Positions 35,426-44,792 of a DNA stretch of 64,000 nucleotides are shown one piece after another. Where the stretch lies: positions 49,732-113,731 of the forward strand of contig NZ_JAGGQU010000009.1 in the NCBI RefSeq assembly GCF_018613155.1, given 5' to 3'. Within the stretch, counting starts at the first letter, position 1. The number at the start of each line of letters is the position of its first letter. Below the pieces are notes generated by a model. It had not been told where the DNA came from. It searched no databases and saw only the letters and a list, made by a program, of their open reading frames with translations. The position numbers and the translations under genes are program-made. This DNA comes from Bacillus sp. ISL-55. Its GTDB lineage: Bacteria; Bacillota; Bacilli; Bacillales; Cytobacillaceae.

Positions 35426-35962
35426 TTACTCTTTACCAGTAATATAGTATGGTGGCACCCTTAGCCAGCCTTTTTCCTGCATTAGCGTTTTAAGTGTCAA
35501 GGAAAAGGTGATTTTCATCATATGGTACTTCGCAAATAAGTAACCAACATCCGATCGGACGGATTCAGTAATTCCCCTTGTTGCTGATGTGATTCCTACT
35601 ACAAGATTGTAGGCGATTAAATTGGCGATTTCCTCATCATTCATCCTTGCCCTTTCTGGAAGTGCCTTGAATTCACCTACGATTTTTTCTGCTCCAACAT
35701 CAGGGAGTGGAATTCCTTCATCCTTGAAAAACTGTGTCAGTTCCTTAATCATTGGTCTGTGGACATTTTCGATGATATCTACGATCTTTTCTTTGAGTTC
35801 AGGGTCCTGGGCTAAATTGTAGGCGTGTTGATCGTATCTAAGGGTTTGTTCAGTCCCATGAAGATAAAACCATAGATTCATTACTTCTCCGACATGCAAT
35901 GGCTTTTTGTCCCCGTCCATAAAAGGACCGAAAGCATCCTTCATCACTTCAAAAAGTTTCAA
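35426..35962 (-). CDS. DUF3231 family protein
   Basis: This 178-residue protein belongs to the DUF3231 group common in Bacillus, with half the length of the two-domain members. Recognisable parts are KLFEVMKDAFGPFMDGDKKPLHVGEVMNLWFYL and a helical, ferritin-like pattern through the rest. The TTG at 35962 is the likely start: AAGGAAGGTG lies 6 nt upstream and the family begins with KLF-like residues here. Its function is unknown. It lies next to a LysR-type gene on the same strand but has a 60-bp gap. Confidence 0.78.
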   Translation of the reverse strand: MKLFEVMKDAFGPFMDGDKKPLHVGEVMNLWFYLHGTEQTLRYDQHAYNLAQDPELKEKIVDIIENVHRPMIKELTQFFKDEGIPLPDVGAEKIVGEFKALPERARMNDEEIANLIAYNLVVGITSATRGITESVRSDVGYLFAKYHMMKITFSLTLKTLMQEKGWLRVPPYYITGKE

Positions 35963-36023
35963 AGCAGGACACCTTCCTTTCTGCAACAGAATTTGGGGTT
36001 ATTATTAGATTTATAAAGGTATT

Positions 36024-36914
36024 CTATTCATCACCATTATCGGATAACCCTAGTCTTTGCTTGACCAATCCAATGAAATTCCTTGCCGGTCTGGAAAGGT
36101 GATGCTGTTTTAACCAGATTAACCCAACAGATGATACCAACTCGGCATCTGAAATATTCCGGGTGAAAAGATTTGAATGTCCATATGATTGAAAAACAGA
36201 TACAGGAACTATAGTTGAACCAATCCCTGAGGAAACCATTTGCATCAGCACATTCATATCTGAGCATTCACATATGACCTGAAGCGGAAGCTGTGCTTTT
36301 GTAAAAGCGTCATGGATTATATTGTAGCTTCCAAGTCCCTCTGTAGATGGTAAAATTAACGGAAAATTGCTTATTTCTTCTATTGATATCTCGTCTTTCC
36401 CATTTTCTCTGCAAACGAAAACAAATGATTCATTGTATAAAGGAAGGTAGTTAAGATCTTGATTAGCCAATGGCAGCCTGACCAGCCCCAGTTCTATTGT
36501 TCGATTTTTTACAAGTTCAGCTAGGTAGGCAGAGTCATTTTGGACAATCCGCAGGTAGACAAGCGGAAAGGATGTGTGAAATGCTTCCACCCATTCAGGA
36601 AATTCTGGCACAGATAGTGTGTTGATTCCAACCGATAAATTTCCCTTCCTCCCTTCATCCGTCTCTTGAAGTTCATTTTTCACTTCCTCAAAGGCATGGA
36701 CAATATTTAGTGCATGTCTGTATAGCAGCTCACCCTTATCAGTCAATTCAAGCTTTTTCCCATGACGTTCAACCAGCATCACTCCTAGTTCTTCTTCCAT
36801 TTGTTTTAATTGAAGGCTTAACGGCGGCTGTGACATATGAAGTCTATGTGCTGCAGCTGTTATATTCTTTTCTTCTGCGATCGCGATAAAATATCGCATC
36901 TGTCTAATATCCAT
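36024..36914 (-). CDS. LysR-type transcriptional regulator
   Basis: This 296-residue regulator has an N-terminal winged helix (DIRQMRYFIAIAEEKNITAAAHRLHMSQPPLSLQLKQMEEEL) and a C-terminal effector-binding domain from about residue 90. It is divergent from an NCS2 permease gene with about 135 bp between the starts, the classical layout in which a LysR protein controls the neighbour. The inducer is unknown; a purine base or a related compound would suit the neighbour. TATATTTTAAATATA (36960-36974) in the gap may be its site. Confidence 0.88.
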   Translation of the reverse strand: MDIRQMRYFIAIAEEKNITAAAHRLHMSQPPLSLQLKQMEEELGVMLVERHGKKLELTDKGELLYRHALNIVHAFEEVKNELQETDEGRKGNLSVGINTLSVPEFPEWVEAFHTSFPLVYLRIVQNDSAYLAELVKNRTIELGLVRLPLANQDLNYLPLYNESFVFVCRENGKDEISIEEISNFPLILPSTEGLGSYNIIHDAFTKAQLPLQVICECSDMNVLMQMVSSGIGSTIVPVSVFQSYGHSNLFTRNISDAELVSSVGLIWLKQHHLSRPARNFIGLVKQRLGLSDNGDE

Positions 36915-36959
36915 AAAAACTCCTTCTATTTAAAAAAGATATGATTTTAATACAAATTA

Positions 36960-36974
36960 TATATTTTAAATATA
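36960..36974. promoter_or_regulatory. Possible LysR operator between regulator and permease
   Basis: TATATTTTAAATATA is a 15-bp palindrome in the divergent promoter region. LysR proteins often bind T-N11-A palindromes, and this AT-rich symmetric site could serve, but AT-rich palindromes also arise by chance. Confidence 0.3.
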
Positions 36975-37050
36975 CCTAAGGTCTATGGTACGATATTTTC
37001 ATTCGTTTCAAAACGGAAAAATTTATCTGTATAAGAGAGAGGAGAAAATA

Positions 37051-38337
37051 ATGGATAAATTATTTCAATTACAGGCACATGGTACAACGTTTGGTAGAGA
37101 GCTATCTGCAGGTCTTATTTCCTATATAACAGTTGTATACATTATCATTGTCAACGCAACAATATTAGCAGCAGCAGGCATCCCACTCGAAGCAGGAATC
37201 ATCGCCACGATTCTCACAGTGTTTGCGGGCTGTTTGCTCATGGGATTTTGGAGTAACACTCCGATTCTAGTGATTCCGGGTATGGGATTAAACGCGATGT
37301 TTACATATACAATCGTCCAGTCCGGCGGTTTCACATGGCAAGAAGCTCTTGCGATGGTTTTTGTATCGGGAATCCTGTTCATGATTTTAGCCTTCACTCC
37401 GCTGGCAAAGACAATCATCGCATCCATTCCTGACTCACTGAAAGAAGCCATTACAGTCGGTATTGGAATACTGTTGATTTTAATCGGTTTTGATAATAGC
37501 GGCATTATTACAAACTCGGAACACACGCTGCTTGAAATCGGTGATTTAAGCAGCTCAACTGCACTCATCACATTAATTGGTCTAATCGTCACAGTTGTAT
37601 TATTCATTAAAAACATTCCAGGTAATCTATTGCTGAGCATTGTGTTTACGTCTGTACTTTCCCTTCTTTTCGGTGACTTCGGAAGTGGAGGAGTTTCGTG
37701 GAGCATGCCGGCAATTAGTGAGTACACATCTGTCTTTGGGCAGCTGTCATTTGCCCAGGCAGGAAATTTTGTTTTCTGGCTGACAGCCTTTTCTCTTGCG
37801 ATGGTCGTCATTTTTGAAAACATCGGTCTGATCCATGGCCATACAAAAATGCTTAACCAGACACAAAAAAGTAAGAGGGCACTTCAAGCAAATTCGATTT
37901 CGGTTGCCACTGCAGGTATTTTAGGCACGAGCCCAACAGTATCTTCTGTAGAAAGTGCTGCAGGGATTGCGGCTGGCGGCAGAACAGGTTTAACGAGTGT
38001 TACAACAGGTGTCCTGTTTCTGGCTTCAATCGTCCTTATTCCGGTTATTAAAGTAGTACCTGAAAGTGCGGTATCACCGGTATTAATTTTAATAGGAATA
38101 TTGATGCTTCAAAATATAACCAACATCAAGCTTGATGATTTAATGGAAAGCTTCCCAGCACTTCTGATTATTGTATTGATTCCATTAACCTACAGCATTG
38201 CAGATGGCATGGCGATTGGCTTTATCCTTTACCCGCTCCTAAAGCTGCTGATGGGAAAAGGCCGAGAAATCCAGCCAGCACTTTATATGATTGCATTGCT
38301 GTTTCTTGGTAACTTCGTGCTGCAATATGCACTTTAA
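37051..38337 (+). CDS. NCS2 family purine permease (PbuG/AzgA-like)
   Basis: This 428-residue protein with about 12-14 membrane segments belongs to the AzgA/PbuG subgroup of NCS2, which imports hypoxanthine, guanine or adenine. Signatures are RELSAGLISYITVVYIIIVNA, FWSNTPILVIPGMGLNAMFTYT and GTSPTVSSVESAAGIAAGGRTGLTS. The ATG at 37051 has AGGAG 6 nt upstream; the longer frame to 36985 has no ribosome site. No purine riboswitch is visible upstream, unlike B. subtilis pbuG, so control by the divergent LysR gene is the likely alternative. Confidence 0.87.
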   Translation: MDKLFQLQAHGTTFGRELSAGLISYITVVYIIIVNATILAAAGIPLEAGIIATILTVFAGCLLMGFWSNTPILVIPGMGLNAMFTYTIVQSGGFTWQEALAMVFVSGILFMILAFTPLAKTIIASIPDSLKEAITVGIGILLILIGFDNSGIITNSEHTLLEIGDLSSSTALITLIGLIVTVVLFIKNIPGNLLLSIVFTSVLSLLFGDFGSGGVSWSMPAISEYTSVFGQLSFAQAGNFVFWLTAFSLAMVVIFENIGLIHGHTKMLNQTQKSKRALQANSISVATAGILGTSPTVSSVESAAGIAAGGRTGLTSVTTGVLFLASIVLIPVIKVVPESAVSPVLILIGILMLQNITNIKLDDLMESFPALLIIVLIPLTYSIADGMAIGFILYPLLKLLMGKGREIQPALYMIALLFLGNFVLQYAL

Positions 38338-38406
38338 GAGCTGCGTAAATGATCTTCGGAATATTATGAGTACCTCAAAAATGTTACATGCCTTAAACAC
38401 TAAATA

Positions 38407-38458
38407 GACCAAAGAGAAAAGGACGTTAGTGTATCCTGCCGTCCTTTTCTCTTTGGTC
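38407..38458. terminator. Large bidirectional terminator hairpin
   Basis: A perfect 19-bp stem (GACCAAAGAGAAAAGGACG paired with CGTCCTTTTCTCTTTGGTC) has a 14-nt loop. It lies between the convergent permease and EamA genes. Confidence 0.8.
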
Positions 38459-38523
38459 GTTGTGTTTTAAAACGAAAATGCCGTTTCACAGTAAAATGAT
38501 CCATTAAGTTAGTTGGAGATTGC

Positions 38524-39393
38524 TCAGTCGGACTGCTTCACACTAAGTACAGTGATCGTAACCAAGATGACCATCATTCCAATAAGTTGAATAGTGGTCA
38601 AATGGTCACCGATAATCAGAACGCCAAATAATGAAGCTGTAACCGGCTCTACCATAGCAACCATTGAAGCAGTTGTTGGGGCAGTTTTACGAATGCCAAT
38701 CACATAAAAAATAAATGAAATTCCAGCACCAACGATCCCTAATAGAAGAAACCATCCTATGTCGCTTGACGTTACCACAGCAACAGCTTCATCTTTGTCT
38801 GCAAAAAGAAAAAGGATGAGACATAATGAAAAGAATGCAATGGTTAACGTGGTCTGCAGCTTTCCGATAGAAGAGGCATTTTTAAACCCGAAGATAAACA
38901 ATGCATAGGAAAGACCAGCAGTTAGCCCCGCTGTCACTCCTAGAAGACTCACTGAAACCGATTCGGTGTTGTAGGCACCTGTAAGAAGGGTAATTCCTAT
39001 AAGTACACCTGCAATGCACCCCCATTTAAACCAAGTTGAACGTTCTATTCGCAACAAAAAAGATATTAAGAGGACGAAGACAGGCGCCGTGTACATTAGA
39101 GTAGCAGCGACAGCAATGCTTGAGGCTTGGATACTTAGAAAATAAAAAGTGAAATTTCCAGCAACTCCTATACCCGCCAATAAAGACCATATGTATAAAC
39201 GGGTAGATAAGGTCCAATTTTGTCTAAAGCGAAAGAGAAACCAGGCAAAAAAACATATAAATCCAACAGCCGCTCGGTATAGGGATATCACAATAGGATC
39301 CCAGCCTCTGGTCATTAAAATATCGGCAATTCCTCCACTAATGCCCCAGAATATTGCCGCTAGTATAACTAAGCCTACCCCTGCAAATTTCAT
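38524..39393 (-). CDS. EamA/DMT family transporter
   Basis: This 289-residue protein of ten membrane segments has two EamA repeats, the first about residues 5-138 and the second about 147-286. Typical parts are AAIFWGISGGIADILMTRGWDP and, in the second repeat, AMVEPVTASLFGVLIIGDHLTTIQLIGM. Members export metabolites such as amino acids or other small molecules; no substrate can be assigned. It stands alone with a large hairpin on each side. Confidence 0.87.
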   Translation of the reverse strand: MKFAGVGLVILAAIFWGISGGIADILMTRGWDPIVISLYRAAVGFICFFAWFLFRFRQNWTLSTRLYIWSLLAGIGVAGNFTFYFLSIQASSIAVAATLMYTAPVFVLLISFLLRIERSTWFKWGCIAGVLIGITLLTGAYNTESVSVSLLGVTAGLTAGLSYALFIFGFKNASSIGKLQTTLTIAFFSLCLILFLFADKDEAVAVVTSSDIGWFLLLGIVGAGISFIFYVIGIRKTAPTTASMVAMVEPVTASLFGVLIIGDHLTTIQLIGMMVILVTITVLSVKQSD

Positions 39394-39695
39394 GTTGCGC
39401 CCCCCTTATGAGAAGTATGGGTTTGAATTTTTCATCCCGCGCCATAATTCACGAACATTTAAAAACAAACAATTCTTCTTAAGACCTCAACATCAATATA
39501 TGTTTTAAAAAAGGTATTAACGATAATTCCCTTGTTTTCGTACCTAAAACCTGCTGACATCTTTAAGGCACGTGAATGAGATTGTTTATATGTGGGTGCA
39601 AAAAAAATAAACATAAAAATGGCGTGTCAAAACTAATTTCAGTTTACACGCCATTTTTATGTTTATAGATAGGGCACCAAAAAAACAGGCAGGTT
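39394..39695. other. Intergenic region with leader and terminator
   Basis: The left part carries the minus-strand leader of the EamA gene, with GGGG before the ATG. The right part holds the 21-bp-stem hairpin at 39607-39666. No gene was seen in the 200 bp between them. Confidence 0.45.
39607..39666 (-). terminator. Very long terminator-like hairpin
   Basis: ATAAACATAAAAATGGCGTGT (39607-39627) and its exact complement at 39646-39666 form a 21-bp stem with an 18-nt loop. It lies 30 bp after the stop codon of the leftward gene at 39696. Confidence 0.75.
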
Positions 39696-40244
39696 TTAAT
39701 TTGCTTTTTTGAGAATATATGAGGATGGGTTTGTATGAACGTTTGGAATGAACTTTGCCGCTTCCTGCAGCAAATGGATTTGGGCAGCCTGTGCCTGGTC
39801 AACTGTCCCCATGCCATACATCTTCAAGGACTTCTCAAGAACAAGCATCGATTCATGACCGTTTACATAGTAGAGACTCTCACCAGCACGCGGATAATAG
39901 GATTCAAGGGGCTTTGTATTGGATATGACATGATACTGTGCTTCCCCTTTTTGAGAGTACCCTGCGACCACTGCTTCAAAGGGCTGTCCATCCTCCATGA
40001 GCATGGAACTATTGATTGATGACTGGATTGATTCTGCCAATTCTTTAAGACTCATTCCTTGATTAACGAGAATTTCAGCAGCACTTGCGGCCATCATGGC
40101 ATATTCCTCATCACCTGAGAAAGCAATGAAGGCTGTATTTGGTATTAATTCTTTAAACCTGATATCATTGATTATCTGATGAGTCCCCAAATCGGTAACC
40201 AATGAAATAAAATCTTCTCTTGCAACTATTGATACTAGGCCCAT
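39696..40244 (-). CDS. Uncharacterised protein with HslV-like pattern
   Basis: This 182-residue soluble protein starts at ATG 40244, 6 nt after AAGGAGTG. No named family was recognised with certainty. The N-terminal half (VSIVAREDFISLVTDLG, then IPNTAFIAFSGDEEYAMMAASAAEIL) follows the beta-strand and helix order of proteasome-type Ntn hydrolases such as HslV, where a TTIVA start is followed by a GFAG-type segment. The catalytic N-terminal Thr is not present in first position, so if the fold is right the protein may be inactive or process itself differently. It is a single gene between a long hairpin and repeat array 2. Confidence 0.55.
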   Translation of the reverse strand: MGLVSIVAREDFISLVTDLGTHQIINDIRFKELIPNTAFIAFSGDEEYAMMAASAAEILVNQGMSLKELAESIQSSINSSMLMEDGQPFEAVVAGYSQKGEAQYHVISNTKPLESYYPRAGESLYYVNGHESMLVLEKSLKMYGMGTVDQAQAAQIHLLQEAAKFIPNVHTNPSSYILKKAN

Positions 40245-40477
40245 AGAAAACACTCCTTATGTTCCATCTATCTTAAACATACCTTTTTGCCAGCAAATTT
40301 CAATAAGAGAAGTTGTCGATACATTAGAAGTTTTCGGGAATTTTGTAAGTTCAGTAAGTTAGAAGCATTCCTCACTGTAAAATAATCGAGGAAACTGTAT
40401 TTAATAGACATTTCTAATGATTATTTTCACTAAACAATAGCATAACCTCGCGAAAACAGCTTTCCATATCAAGCTGG
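40245..40477. promoter_or_regulatory. Leader region of the gene at 39696
   Basis: This AT-rich stretch carries AAGGAGTG before the minus-strand ATG and presumably that gene's promoter. Apart from the start of repeat array 2 nothing else is seen. Confidence 0.35.
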
Positions 40478-41092
40478 ATTTTGACAGGTTTGAGCTCCAT
40501 GAGGTTAAAGGTTACGAGATTAACCGTTATCTAGACAGGTTCAACCACTTCAGGCAAAAAGTTATCAAGATTCCCCCATTATCTTGACAGGTTCAGCCGC
40601 TTCAGGCAAAAAGCTGTCAAGATTCACCCATTATCTTGACAGGTTCAGCCACTTCAGGCAAAAAGCTGTCAAGATTAACTCATTATCTTGACAGGTTCAG
40701 CCGCTTCAGGCAAAAAGCTGTCAAGATTAACTCATTATCTTGACAGGTTCAGCCGCTTCAGGCAAAAAGCTGTCAAGATTCACCCATTATCTTGACAGGT
40801 TAAAGCTCTTCAGGTGAAAAGCTGTCAAGATTAACCCATTATCTTGACAGGTTTGAGCTCTTCAGGCAAAAAGTTGTCAAGATTAACCCATTATCTTGAC
40901 AGGTTCAGCCGCTTCAGGCGAAAAGTTGTCAAGATTATCCCGTTATTTTGACAGGTTCAGCCGCTTTAGGCAAAAAGTTGTCAAGATTAACCCATTATCT
41001 TGACAGGTTCAGCCGCTAAAGGTGAAAACCTGTCAAGATTAACCCGTTATCTTGACAGGTTAAAGCTCTTCAGGTGAAAAGCTGTCAAGATC
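40478..41092. repeat. Tandem array of 52-bp units with inverted 10-bp arms (array 2)
   Basis: The GACAGG core recurs at 40483, 40534, 40586 and then every 52 bp to 41054: twelve units, the first two degenerate (one gap is 51). The arms ATCTTGACAG and CTGTCAAGAT are exact complements, separated alternately by 23 bp (such as GTTCAGCCGC plus TTCAGGCAAAAAG) and 9 bp (TAACCCATT or TCACCCATT). The sequence is unrelated to array 1, but the period, arm length and alternation are almost the same. It fills the space between the aconitase terminator and the gene at 39696, both leftward. Confidence 0.95.
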
Positions 41093-41155
41093 ACCCTCCC
41101 GATATTCTTAACTGATCTAATGACGAATAAAAGCAGCTCTACAATAAACACAAAA

Positions 41156-41187
41156 AACCCCCAGGTCCGCATAAAGACCAGGGGGTT
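41156..41187 (-). terminator. Terminator of the aconitase gene
   Basis: AACCCCCAGGTC and GACCAGGGGGTT form a stem with one mismatch; on the minus strand it is followed by TTTTGTG. It lies 12 bp after the stop codon. Confidence 0.82.
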
Positions 41188-41199
41188 CTGTGTAACAAT

Positions 41200-43908
41200 T
41201 TATGCTTTTAACTTATCACGAAGAACCATTTGCAGGATTCCGCCGTGACGGTAGTAGTCGATTTCGACTTCTGAATCGAAACGCACAAGAGCTTCGAAAG
41301 TCTTCTTATTGCCGTCTTCATCAGTAGCTGTCACAGTGATGATGTCGCGTGGGCGGACTTTTTCATCGATCTGGACATCAAATGATTCTCTGCCTGTCAG
41401 GCCAAGAGTTTCTGCATTCTCACCAGCTTTGAATTGAAGTGGCAGAACGCCCATCAATACAAGGTTTGAACGGTGGATACGCTCGAAGCTTTCAGCGATA
41501 ACAGTCTTGATTCCTAATAGGTTCGTACCCTTTGCAGCCCAGTCACGGGATGATCCCATACCGTAATCTTTTCCTGCAATAACCATAAGGCCAGTGCCCT
41601 GCTCTTTGTACTTCATGCAAGCATCAAAGATGGACATGACTTCGTTCGTTGGCCAGTAAGTTGTGAAGCCGCCTTCTGTGCCAGGAGCGATTTGGTTCTT
41701 GATACGGATGTTGGCGAATGTTCCGCGCATCATGACTTCGTGGTTACCACGGCGTGAACCGTATGAGTTGAAGTCGCGAGGTTCTACACCTTTTTCACGC
41801 AGGTATTTTCCAGCTGGTGTATCTTTGCCGATCGCACCTGCAGGAGAAATATGGTCAGTTGTTACAGAATCACCGAACTTGCCGACAATACGAAGGCTGT
41901 TCAATGGAGCAACTTCCCCAGCCTCTGGAGTTAAACCTTCAAAGAATGGTGGGTTTGCGATATAAGTTGAATCTTCATCAAATGTATAAAGCGGATCGCT
42001 GTTTGTTTGGATCTCATTCCACTTTTCATTGTCAGTGAATACTGTTTCGTATTCTCTGCGGAATAGCTCTGGAGTAACTACGCGGTGAACGACTTCGTTC
42101 ACTTCTGCAGTTGAAGGCCAGATATCCTTGAAGAATACATCGTTGCCGTCTTTATCTTTACCGATTGGGTCATTCTGCAGGTCGATGTCCACTGTTCCTG
42201 CAAGTGCATATGCAACAACCAATGGCGGCGAAGCCAGGTAGTTTGCTTTTACAAGCGGGTGGATACGTCCTTCGAAGTTACGGTTACCGGAAAGTACTGA
42301 AGTTACCAGAAGGTCGCTTTCAGCAACAGACTTTTCGATTTCCGGCTTTAATGGGCCAGAGTTACCGATACATGTCGTACATCCATAACCTACAAGGTTA
42401 AAGCCAAGTGTTTCAAGGTAAGGAAGCAATGCTGAATCACGAAGATATCCAGTTACAACCTTTGAACCAGGTGCCAATGAAGTTTTTACGAACTTAGGAA
42501 CTTCCATTCCCAGCTCAACAGCCTTCTTGGCTACAAGTCCTGCCCCAACAAGTACGTATGGGTTAGATGTATTTGTACAGCTAGTGATCGCGGCGATCGC
42601 GATTGCACCAGTCTTCATTGTTGTCTTGTCGCCATTAGCGAACTCGACCACTGCTTCTTTTTCGATCTCTTTCTTATCAAGGCCGAATCCCTGGTTTCCT
42701 GCAGGAGCAGTCAATGCTTCCTTGAAGGATTTCTGCATATCAGAAAGTGGGATCAAATCCTGCGGACGCTTAGGACCAGAAAGGTTAGCTTCGATGTCAG
42801 AAAGATTGATTTCTACTACATCAGTATAAACTGGCTCTAATGCAGGATCAAAGAATAATCCGTTCTCCTTGCAGTAAGCCTCAACCACTTTAATGTGGTC
42901 TTCTGTGCGGCCAGTCAAGCGCATGTAATCCAATGCTTCTCCGTCTACTGGGAAGAATCCGCATGTTGCGCCGTATTCAGGTGCCATGTTGGCAACTGTC
43001 GCACGATCAGCAAGTGGAAGTGTAACTACGCCAGGTCCGAAGAACTCGACGAATTTGCCAACAACGCCTTTGCTGCGAAGAACCTGTGTCACTTTAAGTG
43101 CAAGGTCAGTTGCAGTAGCGCCGTTCGGCATATCTCCTACTAATTTCACACCTACTACTTCTGGTACTGGGAAGTATGAAGGCTGGCCAAGCATTCCAGC
43201 TTCTGCCTCGATACCGCCTACGCCCCATCCAAGAACACCTATACCATTGATCATTGTAGTATGTGAGTCAGTACCCACCAATGAATCAGGGAAAGTTTCA
43301 AATTCGCCATCTGCATTTTCTACAGCATGAACAACATTTGCAAGGTACTCAAGGTTAACCTGGTGCACGATACCTGTTGCTGGCGGAACAGCACGGTAGT
43401 TATCGAATGCTTTCTGTGCCCAGCTTAAGAACTGGTAACGTTCAGCATTACGTTCGAATTCGAGTTCCATATTTACATTAAGTGCGTCTGGAGTTCCGTA
43501 TTTATCAACCTGTACTGAGTGGTCAATAACTAGATCAACCGGCTTTTCTGGATTGATTTTTTGCGGGTCTCCACCCATGTCTGCCATTGCTTTTCTGAGT
43601 GATGCAAGGTCAACGACTGCAGGTACACCAGTGAAGTCCTGAAGAATGACACGTGAAGGCTTGAAAGGCACATCCACTTCTTTAACTTCGCTAGTTCCCC
43701 ATTTTGCTAGATTTTCAACGTGCTCTTTTGTGATTACAAAGCCATCATGCTGGCGAAGTACGGATTCAAGCAATACCTTCACTGAGTAAGGCAGTTTTGA
43801 TACATTGCCGATTCCAGCCTTTTCTAATGCTGCCAGGCTATAGTAATGATAGCGTTTCCCGTCAACTTCAAATGAACTGCGGGCGTTAAAAACATCTTGG
43901 TTTGACAT
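41200..43908 (-). CDS. acnA: Aconitate hydratase
   Basis: This 902-residue cytosolic [4Fe-4S] enzyme (citB in B. subtilis usage) interconverts citrate and isocitrate in the citric acid cycle. It matches the AcnA/IRP1 class: [27 protein letters not shown] early, the cluster ligand Cys in [10 protein letters not shown] (about 437), and the pair in [13 protein letters not shown] (about 503 and 506). The C-terminal swivelling domain has [14 protein letters not shown] and [19 protein letters not shown]. In Bacillus the protein also binds mRNA with iron-responsive-element-like structures. Its synteny beside sspO and near yneN follows B. subtilis. A likely CcpC site lies upstream. Confidence 0.97.
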   Translation of the reverse strand: MSNQDVFNARSSFEVDGKRYHYYSLAALEKAGIGNVSKLPYSVKVLLESVLRQHDGFVITKEHVENLAKWGTSEVKEVDVPFKPSRVILQDFTGVPAVVDLASLRKAMADMGGDPQKINPEKPVDLVIDHSVQVDKYGTPDALNVNMELEFERNAERYQFLSWAQKAFDNYRAVPPATGIVHQVNLEYLANVVHAVENADGEFETFPDSLVGTDSHTTMINGIGVLGWGVGGIEAEAGMLGQPSYFPVPEVVGVKLVGDMPNGATATDLALKVTQVLRSKGVVGKFVEFFGPGVVTLPLADRATVANMAPEYGATCGFFPVDGEALDYMRLTGRTEDHIKVVEAYCKENGLFFDPALEPVYTDVVEINLSDIEANLSGPKRPQDLIPLSDMQKSFKEALTAPAGNQGFGLDKKEIEKEAVVEFANGDKTTMKTGAIAIAAITSCTNTSNPYVLVGAGLVAKKAVELGMEVPKFVKTSLAPGSKVVTGYLRDSALLPYLETLGFNLVGYGCTTCIGNSGPLKPEIEKSVAESDLLVTSVLSGNRNFEGRIHPLVKANYLASPPLVVAYALAGTVDIDLQNDPIGKDKDGNDVFFKDIWPSTAEVNEVVHRVVTPELFRREYETVFTDNEKWNEIQTNSDPLYTFDEDSTYIANPPFFEGLTPEAGEVAPLNSLRIVGKFGDSVTTDHISPAGAIGKDTPAGKYLREKGVEPRDFNSYGSRRGNHEVMMRGTFANIRIKNQIAPGTEGGFTTYWPTNEVMSIFDACMKYKEQGTGLMVIAGKDYGMGSSRDWAAKGTNLLGIKTVIAESFERIHRSNLVLMGVLPLQFKAGENAETLGLTGRESFDVQIDEKVRPRDIITVTATDEDGNKKTFEALVRFDSEVEIDYYRHGGILQMVLRDKLKA

Positions 43909-44021
43909 ATGTTTACCCCCTTCTTTTACGTAAACATCATAAACTAAATAAAAGTAATTGTCGAAAAGTTTGAATCTTGTATTCCATCCTAACTTTTCTC
44001 ACAATTTCATATTAATATAAC

Positions 44022-44076
44022 CTTATGTATAAGTAAATAACAAGAAAGTTATTGTGGTTGATAAGTTTTACTTATC
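44022..44076 (-). promoter_or_regulatory. Candidate CcpC control region upstream of aconitase gene
   Basis: GATAAGTTTTACTTATC (44060-44076) is a perfect dyad with ATAA-N7-TTAT, the CcpC operator pattern known for B. subtilis citB and citZ. A second imperfect ATAA-N8-TTAT (44037-44052) and CTTATGTATAAG (44022-44033) lie closer to the gene, near a -10-like TTATAT. A dyad further upstream plus a half-site near the promoter is the arrangement reported for citB. Confidence 0.55.
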
Positions 44077-44240
44077 ATAAAAATTGTTAACACGATTAAA
44101 ACATTCTTAATGGGATTTTATCAAAGAAAAAATCCTTCTCCTTTCTCCGCCAACTTTAAGGAAAACTATTTCACAAAAATGAAAAAGCTGGATTGTGTAA
44201 GTGATTGTGGGAAAAAATATGGCGGATGGAGGTGAATTCT
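44077..44240. promoter_or_regulatory. Divergent region between aconitase gene and sspO
   Basis: Together with 43909-44076 this forms a 330-bp gap between divergent genes. The right end carries GGAGGTG 6 nt before the sspO ATG. A forespore-type promoter for sspO is expected but was not defined. No gene was seen. Confidence 0.4.
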
Positions 44241-44390
44241 ATGGTAAAAAGAAAAGCAAATCATGTCATCCCTGGAGCGAATGCTGCAAAAGCGCAAGGC
44301 AATGGAGCCGGATATAACGAGGAAATGGAAAACGAACCATTATCAGAACTGGAAAAGCAAAACAATAAAAAGAGGAAAAAGAATCAATAA
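44241..44390 (+). CDS. sspO: Small acid-soluble spore protein O
   Basis: This 49-residue SASP has the SspO signature [27 protein letters not shown] followed by a basic [11 protein letters not shown] end; the former identifies the family. The ATG at 44241 has GGAGGTG 6 nt before it; the frame extends upstream without a site. In B. subtilis sspO lies next to citB and is made in the forespore under SigG. sspP, its partner in B. subtilis, is 0.5 kb further here. Confidence 0.92.
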   Translation: MVKRKANHVIPGANAAKAQGNGAGYNEEMENEPLSELEKQNNKKRKKNQ

Positions 44391-44393
44391 ACA

Positions 44394-44421
44394 AAAAGCG
44401 GAAGGCTTCCCTTCCGCTTTT
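44394..44421 (+). terminator. Terminator of sspO
   Basis: AAAAGCGGAAG and CTTCCGCTTTT pair exactly around a 6-nt loop. It lies 4 bp past the stop codon. Confidence 0.82.
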
Positions 44422-44465
44422 CCTGTTGATTTAGTTACGGATAACTTACATGTAGTGGTCTTGTT

Positions 44466-44536
44466 CCAACTCCAGCGCCTAGCCCCTTGATTCGCTTCTG
44501 TCTCCGCCCAAAGAGGCTCTTGCGCTTTTTGTTCTT
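44466..44536 (+). repeat. Dispersed repeat, copy A
   Basis: CTCCAGCGCCTAGCCCCTTG, then TTCGCTTCTG and CCGCCCAAAGAGGC, ending CTTGCGCTTTTTG. This matches the widespread intergenic element of Bacillaceae that begins TCTAGCTCCAGCGCC. It overlaps the end of the small minus-strand gene. The complementary AGCGC and GCGCT parts allow it to fold. Confidence 0.7.
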
Positions 44537-44792
44537 ATTCCATATTTACCTCAGTTACTATGCTGTGCAAGTCCTGCCGAAATCTTTCAAGCTGTGCCCG
44601 TTGGTGGTCAGATGCGTTTTCAAGGGCATTTTCAATCTGCTGGAATGCTTCATTCACTTCATTTTTAAGGTGCTTTAACTGATGACCGTAGCTTGCGCTG
44701 TCCCGAACAATTTCCGAGTACAGACCTTGTGCGTCTTCGAATCCTTGTTGTGCTGCCTGAAAGGCTTGCTGTTTATCTTTATGATAAGGCAT
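44535..44792 (-). CDS. Small helical protein of unknown function
   Basis: This 85-residue protein is almost entirely helical, Gln- and Glu-rich, with heptad-like patterns (KQQAFQAAQQGFEDAQG and HLKNEVNEAFQQIENALENAS), so it probably forms a coiled coil. AGGAGG lies 6 nt before the ATG at 44792, which supports expression. No named family was recognised. Its position among spore-protein genes hints at a spore role without showing it. A dispersed repeat copy lies at its 3' end. Confidence 0.65.
   Translation of the reverse strand: MPYHKDKQQAFQAAQQGFEDAQGLYSEIVRDSASYGHQLKHLKNEVNEAFQQIENALENASDHQRAQLERFRQDLHSIVTEVNME

Noticed and set aside
36915..37050. Purine riboswitch before the NCS2 permease
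   Set aside because: The conserved purine-aptamer sequence pieces and three-way junction pattern were not seen; the gap is short and AT-rich.
33699..41092. CRISPR arrays
   Set aside because: Both arrays have conserved sequence in the parts that would be spacers, each unit is an inverted pair, and no cas genes are present.
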